From Treponema sp. (lineage in GTDB: Bacteria; Spirochaetota; Spirochaetia; Treponematales; Breznakiellaceae): a DNA stretch of 6,370 nucleotides. The position numbers and the translations under genes were made by a program. Shown here piece by piece: positions 1-5,718 of the stretch. How positions within the stretch are numbered: position 1 is the stretch's first letter; each line of letters begins with the position of its first letter. The notes beneath the pieces were generated by a model. That model saw only the letters and a program-made list of their open reading frames with translations, made no database searches and had not been told where the DNA came from. The stretch covers positions 1 through 6,370 of the forward strand of contig JAITLF010000061.1 of the NCBI GenBank assembly GCA_031278025.1. The letters are read 5' to 3'.

Positions 1-61
1 GGTCTGGAACTTCTAGACCCAGGTCTGGAACTTCTAGACCCAGGTCTGGAAGTTCCAGACC
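1..61. repeat. Tandem array of three 19-nt palindromes (21-bp period)
   Basis: Three units sit at 1-19, 22-40 and 43-61, separated by CA. Units 1 and 2 are identical (GGTCTGGAACTTCTAGACC). Unit 3 is GGTCTGGAAGTTCCAGACC, a perfect palindrome around one central base. In units 1 and 2 the two 9-nt arms pair completely only if one G-T wobble is allowed, so the plus-strand RNA would fold better than its complement. The array starts at the window edge and may continue to the left. It lies about 50 bp before the plus-strand gene. The role is unknown: tandem hairpins, a protein-binding array or a dispersed intergenic repeat are all possible. Confidence 0.85.
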
Positions 62-65
62 CGCA

Positions 66-85
66 TAGCATATGCTGTAGCATAT
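66..85. repeat. Nested short direct and inverted repeat
   Basis: TAGCATAT occurs at 66-73 and again at 78-85. The stretch 67-76 (AGCATATGCT) is a perfect 10-bp palindrome. TATGCT at 71-76 is also the inverse of AGCATA at 79-84. It lies between the palindrome array and the start of the plus-strand gene, where an operator could sit, but it is short and AT-rich, so this is only a candidate site. No convincing -35/-10 pair was found beside it. Confidence 0.4.
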
Positions 86-114
86 ACCTTCCCAATTTGT
101 TACGATAAAGCCAG

Positions 115-1014
115 ATGCAAGAAAAATCCGCTATGCCGCCGCCCTTAATAGCAAACGAATCCCCGCTTCACACCGTATTCAGCATTTTGTGCCGTCCCGA
201 CCTGAGAAAGACGGCATTGCGGGCGGCCAAGTCCATGATGTACAACTTTTTCTTTTTACAGTACAAGGCCGCCCTTCTGCCGGGACGTATTCCCGTAACC
301 CCGGTGGATCACCCGTTGGACGGAGAAATACCTTTTACTCCGGGATGGGCAGCCATATATCTGGACTTCGTATCTTTCTGGATACGGATGATAGGGTTTC
401 TGCTCACCCAATATGGCCGCCGGGCTACGGCGCCGGTCGCGGATTTTATCGATACGTTGGGGCAGCTCTACGTCTTTGCCGCGGAAATCTACACAAAAAA
501 TTTGTCCACCACCCGCCGCCCCCGGTACTACGGGCATCCCCGGTTCGTACTGATTCACGCGGCGGATCCTCATCTTATGTGCATCCCCTCGTTGCATGTG
601 ATGGTTGTCATCAGGACCTACACAAAATTCGCGTCGATCATCCGTTCCCTGGGGGATGAACGGCGTTTTGCGCCTCAAATTGAAGAACTCCGCCGGGGCG
701 CCCTGGGCATCACCGAGGCCGTCCTCTACGTCAAGCAGCACAGCGTGAACTGTGTTTCCGCCGCCATGTACGCCATGTCCCGTTTCGACCCCCGCCTTTT
801 TTCCGGGGAAGAAGCCGCGGATTTTACCGCCGCGCTTTTTACCCGCCCCGGTTCTCCGGAGAAAAGCGAAACCCTACGGGCATATATCCTTGAAAAGTAC
901 CGGCTGTTTCTGGAGGAAGGGGAGAAGGGAACGGACTGGAAAGCGCCGCTTTTAGCGTTTCTGTCGCCTGTATCTGGATATGAATATGGCTATGGAGGGC
1001 CCGGAAGGAAATAA
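115..1014 (+). CDS. PAP2-superfamily-like membrane protein with altered third motif
   Basis: The 299-residue protein carries recognisable PAP2 (type 2 phosphatidic acid phosphatase / lipid phosphotransferase) signatures. Motif 1, K-x6-RP, is exact at K128 to R135-P136. Motif 2 appears as PSLH at 158-161, the form usual in the PAP2_3 / inositol-phosphoryl-ceramide-synthase branch. An N-terminal EIPFTPGW segment (71-78) also resembles that branch. Motif 3 is recognisable as VKQHSVNC at 206-213, with the His at 209, but the Asp expected four residues later is Cys213 and the usual Ser/Arg are absent. Hydrophobic stretches lie near 79-100, 108-126, 154-179 and 197-220. PAP2 enzymes remove or transfer phosphate head groups on membrane lipids. 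Activity here is uncertain because of motif 3. The start at 115 follows an in-frame TAA at 106-108 but has no clear ribosome site. ATG at 133 is an alternative. It is convergent with the next gene. Confidence 0.7.
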   Translation: MQEKSAMPPPLIANESPLHTVFSILCRPDLRKTALRAAKSMMYNFFFLQYKAALLPGRIPVTPVDHPLDGEIPFTPGWAAIYLDFVSFWIRMIGFLLTQYGRRATAPVADFIDTLGQLYVFAAEIYTKNLSTTRRPRYYGHPRFVLIHAADPHLMCIPSLHVMVVIRTYTKFASIIRSLGDERRFAPQIEELRRGALGITEAVLYVKQHSVNCVSAAMYAMSRFDPRLFSGEEAADFTAALFTRPGSPEKSETLRAYILEKYRLFLEEGEKGTDWKAPLLAFLSPVSGYEYGYGGPGRK

Positions 1015-1036
1015 CCTGACCGAACCCTGTTCCCGT

Positions 1037-1768
1037 TTATAATCCGGCAGTTCCATCCGCGTGGTTTTCAAAATCCTCCCACAGCCGGTCCCTGATTGGA
1101 GGCGGCGCGGTAAGGCGGATGGTTTCCCCTCCCGGCAGCGGGGTTCGGAAAGCCAGGGAACGGGCGTGCAGGCGTATGCCCCCGTTCTTTTCGCTGCGCC
1201 TGGCGCCGTATTTTAGGTCCCCCCTGATATGGACGCCCAGAGCGGCAAGTTGGGCGCGTATCTGATGGCTCCTGCCGGTAACCAGTTCTATCTCCAAAAA
1301 CAGGTAGCGTTCCCCCCGCCCGGCAACCCGGTAACGGAGTATCCCCCGCCTGCGTCCTGGCCCGCTTGCGTCAAAGGCAAGGCTTTTGTTGCGCCGCACG
1401 TCCCGGTAAATCCAGTGAACCAGCTCTGCCGCCTCCGCGAAGGTCCCCGCGGGGGCGTCGGGCGTCTCGACTATGGCCCAATACCGCTTTTCCACCCCGC
1501 CGGGACCCTCCGCGAAAAGAGCGGACGCCGCCCTAAAGGCGTCCTGAGTTCGGGCAAAGAGGACGCAGCCCGATACCGGCGCGTCCAGCCGGTGGACCGC
1601 CGTAACCGGGAAGGGCCGGCTTTTTCCCCCGGTCCCGTATTGTTCGGTTAATAACCGGGACAAGTCCGTCATGCCGGGACCGGCCCCCTCTACCGCTTCC
1701 CCCGGCAGTTTGTTGATCGCCACGTATCGCCCGCTCTCGTAAAGAATCCGGGATTCGATGTGTCTCAT
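1037..1768 (-). CDS. RluA-family RNA pseudouridine synthase, no S4 domain
   Basis: The 243-residue protein isomerises a uridine in rRNA or tRNA to pseudouridine; the target site cannot be told from sequence. The family's catalytic motif is HRLDAPVSG at 59-67, with the presumed catalytic Asp at 62. The RluA-type motifs follow in order: TGRSHQIRAQLAALG (164-178), GDLKYGA (183-189) and RLHARSL (199-205). It begins straight into the catalytic domain (YVAINKLPG, 15-23), so the N-terminal S4 RNA-binding domain found in RluC and RluD is missing. This matches the short RluA/TruC-like subgroup. The ATG overlaps the TGA of the upstream GH3 gene (ATGA), implying translational coupling. There is no functional link to the GH3 enzyme that I can see, so co-transcription is probably for expression only. 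The 22-nt gap to the convergent gene holds no terminator-like hairpin. Confidence 0.93.
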   Translation of the reverse strand: MRHIESRILYESGRYVAINKLPGEAVEGAGPGMTDLSRLLTEQYGTGGKSRPFPVTAVHRLDAPVSGCVLFARTQDAFRAASALFAEGPGGVEKRYWAIVETPDAPAGTFAEAAELVHWIYRDVRRNKSLAFDASGPGRRRGILRYRVAGRGERYLFLEIELVTGRSHQIRAQLAALGVHIRGDLKYGARRSEKNGGIRLHARSLAFRTPLPGGETIRLTAPPPIRDRLWEDFENHADGTAGL

Positions 1769-2955
1769 GCCGCTTCCCCGGATTCCGTTTTTTCGATCTC
1801 CATTTTAATGAGGCCCCGGCGCATCTTCTCGTACAGTATCCGTTCCGCCGCTTCCTCAAGGCGCTTTCTGTTGAGCCGTCCCCCTCTCAGGGATCTGAGA
1901 ATGGCGGCGTGGATCGCCGTCAGGTTTCCCGGCCAGGTCATCACCATGTCCACTCCGGCGTTTAGGGCATTCACAACCGCGTCTTCCAGGGTAGGGGAGA
2001 GGGCTGCGGCCGCACCCATGGAAAAGTCATCCGCCAGAACTATGCCGGTAAAGCCCAGTTTCCCCCGGAGCCAGGCCGTAACCACCTGCGGGGATAGGCT
2101 GGCGATACGGTCGCGGTCCCAGGCGGGAACCAGGGCGTGAGACACCATGACGGCGGGCGCTCCTGACCGGATCAGGGCGGCTATAGGAGCGGTCATCCGA
2201 TCAAGTTCCTCTTTGTCCGCAGAAAGGGTTACCACTCCCTTATGGGGGTCCGCGCCGGTATTTCCGGGAAAATGCTTAACCACGCAGCTTATCCCCGCAG
2301 CCTCCATACCCCGGATAAACGCGGCGGCGGCCTTTTCCGTGAAAACCGGATCGGGCCCGTAGGAACGATCCTCCAGGAAAGCCCGGTTTTTTTCGGTCAG
2401 CGCCTCCGCTACCGGCGCAAGGTTCATGGTGAGCCCCAGGGATCGCAGTTCCCTGCCCGAGAAGCGGGCCGCCGATTCCAAGGATGACAAGGCCGTATCC
2501 CAACCCCGCGCCGAAGCCATCGTCCAATACGAGGCCGGCGCGGAAAGGCGCTTTACCCCCTCGCCAAACCGGTGCACCTTCCCTCCTTCATGGTCCGCCG
2601 CTATGAAGGGAGGAATGGTTACCACGCGGTCGGGCAGGTTTTGCCGGACGGAAGCCGCCTCCGTAACCGCTGTCAGAAACGGGGCGACCTGAGCCTTCTC
2701 TACCGATAGGTTGTACTTGAAAAGCAGTATCCCTCCGGCGGGAACCCGTTTCAGCAAGGCCCGCATGGAATCCTCCAGAACGCCCCTTCCATCTATCCCT
2801 GTCAGGAGTACCTGAGCCGCCAGCTCCCGGTCATCCAGAGACCGCGCCAGCAAAGCGGCGTATTCCCTGGCATCCCTTGTTCCGAGGACTTCCCCATATA
2901 GGACAGCGGAGAGGATATGCAAAACCAACAATAGGAACAAAAAAACACGGCGCAT
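1765..2955 (-). CDS. Secreted glycoside hydrolase family 3, NagZ-like beta-N-acetylhexosaminidase
   Basis: The 396-residue protein has one GH3 TIM-barrel domain. Sugar-site motifs follow the NagZ pattern: ADHEGGKVHRF at 120-130 (NagZ has DQEGGRVQR), KHFPGNTGADPH at 227-238, and LADDFSMGA at 307-315, where Asp309 is the likely nucleophile. The NagZ-type Asp-x-His acid/base pair is kept as Asp236 and His238, although the loop before it is about two residues shorter than in typical NagZ. NagZ removes N-acetylglucosamine from muropeptides during peptidoglycan turnover. Unlike cytoplasmic E. coli NagZ, this protein starts with a Sec-type signal (MRR then a hydrophobic run to about residue 20) and has no lipobox Cys, so it probably acts in the periplasm. 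The ribosome site is weak (AAGG about 9 nt before ATG) and lies in a possible hairpin. The gene ends overlapping the pseudouridine synthase start. Confidence 0.9.
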   Translation of the reverse strand: MRRVFLFLLLVLHILSAVLYGEVLGTRDAREYAALLARSLDDRELAAQVLLTGIDGRGVLEDSMRALLKRVPAGGILLFKYNLSVEKAQVAPFLTAVTEAASVRQNLPDRVVTIPPFIAADHEGGKVHRFGEGVKRLSAPASYWTMASARGWDTALSSLESAARFSGRELRSLGLTMNLAPVAEALTEKNRAFLEDRSYGPDPVFTEKAAAAFIRGMEAAGISCVVKHFPGNTGADPHKGVVTLSADKEELDRMTAPIAALIRSGAPAVMVSHALVPAWDRDRIASLSPQVVTAWLRGKLGFTGIVLADDFSMGAAAALSPTLEDAVVNALNAGVDMVMTWPGNLTAIHAAILRSLRGGRLNRKRLEEAAERILYEKMRRGLIKMEIEKTESGEAA

Positions 2956-2961
2956 GGGGTT

Positions 2962-2993
2962 ACCTTACTTTGCTCCGCGCATTACTGTAAGGT
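2962..2993 (-). promoter_or_regulatory. Possible hairpin covering the GH3 ribosome site
   Basis: ACCTTAC at 2962-2968 is the exact inverse of GTAAGGT at 2987-2993. In the leftward transcript this gives a 7-bp stem with an 18-nt loop just before the GH3 ATG, and the 3' arm contains AAGG, the only Shine-Dalgarno-like sequence there. It could dampen initiation or be a dyad operator. The stem is short and could be chance. Nothing else clear was seen in the 72-nt gap 2956-3027: TAATAC at about 3000 could serve as a -10, but no -35 fits it. Confidence 0.3.
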
Positions 2994-3027
2994 TAGTATT
3001 ATTTAGCAATCTGTCACCAACCGCAGG

Positions 3028-3759
3028 TCAGTGCCTGTGAGTCTTCCTGTAATGTATGCGGTGGCGGACCCACGAAGGGTAGAACCATGCCCACAGGGGA
3101 AGCCGGGGATGGCGCAGGATGAGGGCGAGGATAACGGCAAGCAACAGAACCGCGACAATCAACAGGACGAGAATCGCCACACAGAGCGGAGAGGCGGCGC
3201 AACCCTGCACAGACTGGGCGGGCCTTTCCGACAGCACATACTGAACGGGAGGCGGGGAAATAATCTGAATATTTTCCACTGGGGTAGGAGCCGGAACAGG
3301 GGCGGGCGGCTGAACGGAAGCGGAAGGTTGAACGGGGACGGGCGGCTGAACGGAAGCGGAAGGTTGAACGGGGACGGGCGGCTGAACAGAAGCGGGAGGC
3401 TGAACAGGGATAGGCGGCTGAACGGCGGCCGGACCGGGAGCGGCATTTTCCGGCGGCAACTGTTCAATGCGCAGTTCAGTATACCCGGAAGTTGCCATCC
3501 CGATGGCATCCCCCACGTCCCTGGAAATATCGGCGATCCTGGGATCGGACGCGGGAATACGGCCGTTAACGGTCGCTATCACCTCCCGGTTATTGTTCAG
3601 ATTGGTTACCCTGACGCGGGTACCGAACGACAAGCTGGCATGAGATATATGGTAACCGCTTTTTGAGGGGTTGTACGAAGCGTTTCCCGTCTGGGACTGG
3701 CCAAAACAGAAAAGCGGAAAGAAAAGACCGATGGTTAAAGCCGCGATCAAAGATTTCAT
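3028..3759 (-). CDS. RlpA-like double-psi beta-barrel protein, Pro-rich stalk, C-terminal membrane anchor
   Basis: The 243-residue protein has a signal peptide (1-20, ending CFG), then a double-psi beta-barrel domain of the RlpA type at about 24-98. Seen motifs are GNASY (25-29), HASLSFGTRVRVTNL (40-54), VNGRIP (64-69) and RIADISRDVGDAIGM (74-88). A Pro/Val/Gln repeat at about 112-160 acts as a stalk. A single strong membrane segment lies at about 191-215, followed by a basic, His- and aromatic-rich tail (216-243). By the positive-inside rule the barrel faces the periplasm and the tail the cytoplasm. RlpA enzymes cleave denuded glycan strands or bind peptidoglycan. Here the Asp of the usual VNDRGP motif is Gly66 and the acidic loop before HA is deleted, so binding without catalysis is more likely. 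Canonical RlpA is an N-terminal lipoprotein, so the C-terminal anchor is unusual. A strong ribosome site precedes the start. Confidence 0.8.
   Translation of the reverse strand: MKSLIAALTIGLFFPLFCFGQSQTGNASYNPSKSGYHISHASLSFGTRVRVTNLNNNREVIATVNGRIPASDPRIADISRDVGDAIGMATSGYTELRIEQLPPENAAPGPAAVQPPIPVQPPASVQPPVPVQPSASVQPPVPVQPSASVQPPAPVPAPTPVENIQIISPPPVQYVLSERPAQSVQGCAASPLCVAILVLLIVAVLLLAVILALILRHPRLPLWAWFYPSWVRHRIHYRKTHRH
3304..3411. repeat. 36-bp in-frame tandem repeat, three copies
   Basis: Units span 3304-3339, 3340-3375 and 3376-3411. The first two are identical and the third differs at five positions, all transitions. Partial 18-bp half-units flank the array on both sides. On the minus strand each unit encodes 12 residues of the Pro-rich stalk, alternating VQPPVP-type and VQPSAS-type hexads. 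The period is a multiple of three, so copy-number change would lengthen or shorten the stalk without breaking the frame. Confidence 0.9.
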
Positions 3760-3766
3760 AAAGGAT

Positions 3767-3772
3767 CCTCCT
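3767..3772 (-). promoter_or_regulatory. Strong ribosome site overlapping the upstream stop codon
   Basis: The leftward strand reads AGGAGG, a full Shine-Dalgarno match, 7 nt before the ATG of the double-psi protein. It overlaps the TAG stop (3771-3773) of barrel B. Ribosomes ending barrel B would sit on this site, which supports translational coupling and fixes the start at 3759. Confidence 0.8.
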
Positions 3773-4919
3773 ATTTTTTTATGTTGATAAAGCCCAAGGC
3801 ATAGCCCACGGTAAAGGACACCAGGTTGCGCTTGTAGTTGGTTCCGGCATCGTCGTTGATGGTTGTTTCGCCGAAATCGCCCGCATAACGGATGTCGGCA
3901 AGGATTATTCCGGGGCCAAGTTTTGTCGCAATCTCAAAACCGGCTGTCAAACCAAAAGGAGCGGAGGTGGAGCGGGAGAATCTATCTTCCTCGCCCCCCG
4001 GATTACCCCGGTACGAGGTTTTCCCCAGAGGGGCAAACGCGAAAAAACCGCCGTAAGGGGCAAGCCGGAAAATACCGGGCCGAAAATTCAGTTTCAGGAA
4101 AACCGGAAAAATCAGAGAAAAGGAACGATACCGATTGTTTTCTAATACGGGACTGTATGTTGTGCCCGGCCCGCCGCCGGAAGTATCGGTAATTCCCCGG
4201 TAGACCAGGTCATCCCAAACAAAATCAATTTCGGCCTGAAGGGAAATCAGCGAATTAAGCCGCGCCGATATGAAGAGGTCACCCTCATAATTGAGGGAAT
4301 GTGCGCCAAGAACAGTTTCTTTCGGGGTCGTGTACCAATGACTGGAAATCCCTGACCGGATCCCCACATAGATCAATTTATCGTCCCAAGCTTTTTTTGC
4401 CTCCGGTTCGTCTGCCACCGTTCTTTCAACGATATGAGAAAAAAGCCATTCGACAAGGCCGGGCAGATCTTCAAGGCCCCTTTCGATATTTTGATACACG
4501 AGGTCATCCGTATAGATCACGGTGGAATCGGTCATGTTCCAAAGCCATAACTGGAGATAATACTCGCCTTCATAATTGCCCGGATACACACCGCCGGTAA
4601 CGGCATAGTGGGCGCCGGGAACTAATTCCCTGACGGGCGGCATATCGGTAGGAATTCTGCCCCCCCAAGCTTCCATCGTGTCGGCGCTTACGATCCGGCA
4701 GCTATACTTCTTTAGATCCGCCACAGTCTGGGCCACGGCACTGTTAAAAACCGCCGCTGCCGCCTCCTCTCCAATGAACGGGAGCAACGCCGTTATCGCC
4801 CTGCCATCATAATCATAGCCTTCGCGGGGCGAACCATTTTGAGCTTTGACACCGAGCGGAAACAGCAACGGCAGGAACAGGCTGAAACAAACAGCAATTT
4901 TTTTATTCATTCTGATCAT
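3771..4919 (-). CDS. Outer-membrane beta-barrel protein B with extra N-terminal periplasmic domain
   Basis: The start chosen gives 382 residues beginning MIRMNKK. It has GGAGG 6 nt upstream, whereas a longer frame to 4961 would put a Gly/Arg-rich leader before the signal. ATG at 4910 is an alternative. A signal peptide spans 1-26 (VKA|Q). Residues about 40-165 form a separate domain containing AHYAVTGGVYPG (103-114) and a strand-rich YYLQLWLWNMTDSTVIYTD segment. Its layout resembles TolB-N/LpoB/CsgG-like periplasmic domains, but this is a weak call. Residues about 180-382 form an outer-membrane barrel homologous to the neighbouring protein A: compare RSFSLIFPVFLKLNF and PGIILADIRYAGDFGE with QSFSLQFPLTARLNF and PGIIFADLRYAADLGE. 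The function is unknown. It overlaps the end of gene A by 17 nt and is 11 nt from the next gene, so operonic. A G7 tract lies at codons 85-87. Confidence 0.8.
   Translation of the reverse strand: MIRMNKKIAVCFSLFLPLLFPLGVKAQNGSPREGYDYDGRAITALLPFIGEEAAAAVFNSAVAQTVADLKKYSCRIVSADTMEAWGGRIPTDMPPVRELVPGAHYAVTGGVYPGNYEGEYYLQLWLWNMTDSTVIYTDDLVYQNIERGLEDLPGLVEWLFSHIVERTVADEPEAKKAWDDKLIYVGIRSGISSHWYTTPKETVLGAHSLNYEGDLFISARLNSLISLQAEIDFVWDDLVYRGITDTSGGGPGTTYSPVLENNRYRSFSLIFPVFLKLNFRPGIFRLAPYGGFFAFAPLGKTSYRGNPGGEEDRFSRSTSAPFGLTAGFEIATKLGPGIILADIRYAGDFGETTINDDAGTNYKRNLVSFTVGYALGFINIKK
4660..4666. repeat. G:C homopolymer, 7 bp, inside barrel B
   Basis: The coding strand has seven G in a row at Trp85-Gly86-Gly87. 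Reading through by hand, loss of one base reaches a stop about 11 codons on and gain of one reaches a stop about 30 codons on, so slippage would abolish the barrel domain. At 7 bp it is only marginally long for phase variation. Confidence 0.7.
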
Positions 4920-5694
4920 TCTGAACCTCCCCCCCCCGTTTCGGGAAAAAACCGAATTCAAAACCCAGGGACAGGGTTACCGCACGTCGTCTGTAGGTTC
5001 CCATTCCTCCTCCTCCGCTCAAATCAGGTTCTCCAAGGTCTGCGGCATACCGCAAATCGGCAAAGATTATGCCGGGTTTTAACGGATAGGCTACGCTCAG
5101 GCCGCCAAGCAACCCGACGGGGGGGGAAATAATATATGAAAACGATTCATCCTCATCATTGGGACTGCCGGTCTTCATCTTTCCCAGAGGCACCGTAACA
5201 AATCCTCCAAAGAAAGGGGAAACCCGAAATTTTCCCGGATAAAAGTTCAACCTCGCCGTGAGGGGGAACTGAAGGGAAAAAGACTGAAAATGGCGGGTAT
5301 ACCAGTTCACGCCGTTCCCGGCGGCGTTAAGGGCGTACTGCCAAACGGCGGCGTTGTCCCAGGTAAAAACCGTTTCCGCCTGCACGCCAAACAGCGGGGT
5401 GATCCTGAGATCGGCCTGAATGCCCGCGTCCAGGGACGGCCCAAAGGCATCGCCGCCGGTAAAAGCGGTGTCCCCGGAGGGGGTATAAACACGCAGAGAG
5501 GGTCCCAAACGAGCGCCCAGGAAAAGCCATCGGCCCTTATGTTCATTAGCCACCGGCACGGTCTCGCCGGAAGCGGGTTCTTCCACGCCGAAACGCCCTC
5601 TTTCTATTTCCTCGCCAGCTGTCTGCGCCGAGACAAAGAAGAAACCCACGCAAAAGAAGACCATCGCTACCGGCAACAAAACGATTTTTCGCAT
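4903..5694 (-). CDS. Outer-membrane beta-barrel protein A
   Basis: The 263-residue protein begins MRKIVLL, with AAGGAG 7 nt before the ATG. A frame open to 5787 would add 31 residues translated from the intergenic repeat element ahead of a perfect signal peptide, so I rejected it. The signal peptide is 1-23 (VSA|Q). A short polar linker (24-52) leads to a barrel at about 55-253 made of alternating strands (WLFLGARLG, FGVQAETVFTW, FSLQFPLTARLNF, RVSPFFGGFVTV, GIIFADLRYA, AVTLSLGFEFGFF). The barrel is paralogous to the C-terminal half of protein B. The last strand ends near Phe250 and a charged tail GGEVQNDQNE follows. The substrate or function is unknown; a porin-like or attachment role is possible. 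It contains a C8 tract at Ser190-Pro192 and a G9 tract at Arg253-Glu256. The 3' end overlaps the start of gene B. Confidence 0.82.
   Translation of the reverse strand: MRKIVLLPVAMVFFCVGFFFVSAQTAGEEIERGRFGVEEPASGETVPVANEHKGRWLFLGARLGPSLRVYTPSGDTAFTGGDAFGPSLDAGIQADLRITPLFGVQAETVFTWDNAAVWQYALNAAGNGVNWYTRHFQSFSLQFPLTARLNFYPGKFRVSPFFGGFVTVPLGKMKTGSPNDEDESFSYIISPPVGLLGGLSVAYPLKPGIIFADLRYAADLGEPDLSGGGGMGTYRRRAVTLSLGFEFGFFPKRGGEVQNDQNE
4929..4937. repeat. G:C homopolymer, 9 bp, at the barrel A / barrel B junction
   Basis: The coding strand has nine G in a row, the longest homopolymer seen in the window. It encodes Arg-Gly-Gly-Glu in the tail of protein A and runs into the GGAGG ribosome site of gene B. 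By hand translation, loss of one G puts gene A in frame with gene B (no stop between), giving a fused double barrel. Gain of one G gives GGGGSE then a stop at the TGA overlapping gene B's ATG. Confidence 0.85.
5119..5126. repeat. G:C homopolymer, 8 bp, inside barrel A
   Basis: The coding strand reads T then eight C, encoding Ser190-Pro191-Pro192 in the middle of the barrel. Loss of one C leads to a TGA about eight codons later, and gain of one leads to a TGA after about 33 codons. Either would remove the last barrel strands, so length change would switch the protein off. Confidence 0.8.
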
Positions 5695-5718
5695 CAAATA
5701 TCTCCTTCTCCCTTGAAC

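Noticed and set aside
1..61. CRISPR array
   Set aside because: Units are separated by only 2 nt and have no spacers, and no cas gene is nearby.
1015..1036. Bidirectional terminator between the convergent genes
   Set aside because: The 22-nt gap has no inverted repeat. The only pairable pieces (CCGGA at 1001 and TCCGG at 1043) are too short and too far apart.
1229..2140. Plus-strand frames of 126-140 codons within 1229-1651 and 1760-2140
   Set aside because: They are antisense to the pseudouridine synthase and the GH3 gene, show no domain, and are expected shadows in GC-rich coding sequence.
3010..3045. Terminator after the double-psi protein gene
   Set aside because: Only a 4-bp CAGG/CCTG stem with no U-run is present, so read-through into the GH3 gene remains possible.
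3031..3666. 211-codon plus-strand frame opposite the double-psi protein gene, with a repeated GRLNGSGRLNGDG pattern
   Set aside because: It is antisense to a gene with a signal peptide, a domain, a membrane anchor and a strong ribosome site. The apparent repeat is just the other strand of the 36-bp array.
4920..4961. Upstream start for barrel B at 4961
   Set aside because: It would add a Gly/Arg-rich leader encoded by the G9 tract in front of the signal peptide, and the GGAGG site points to 4919.
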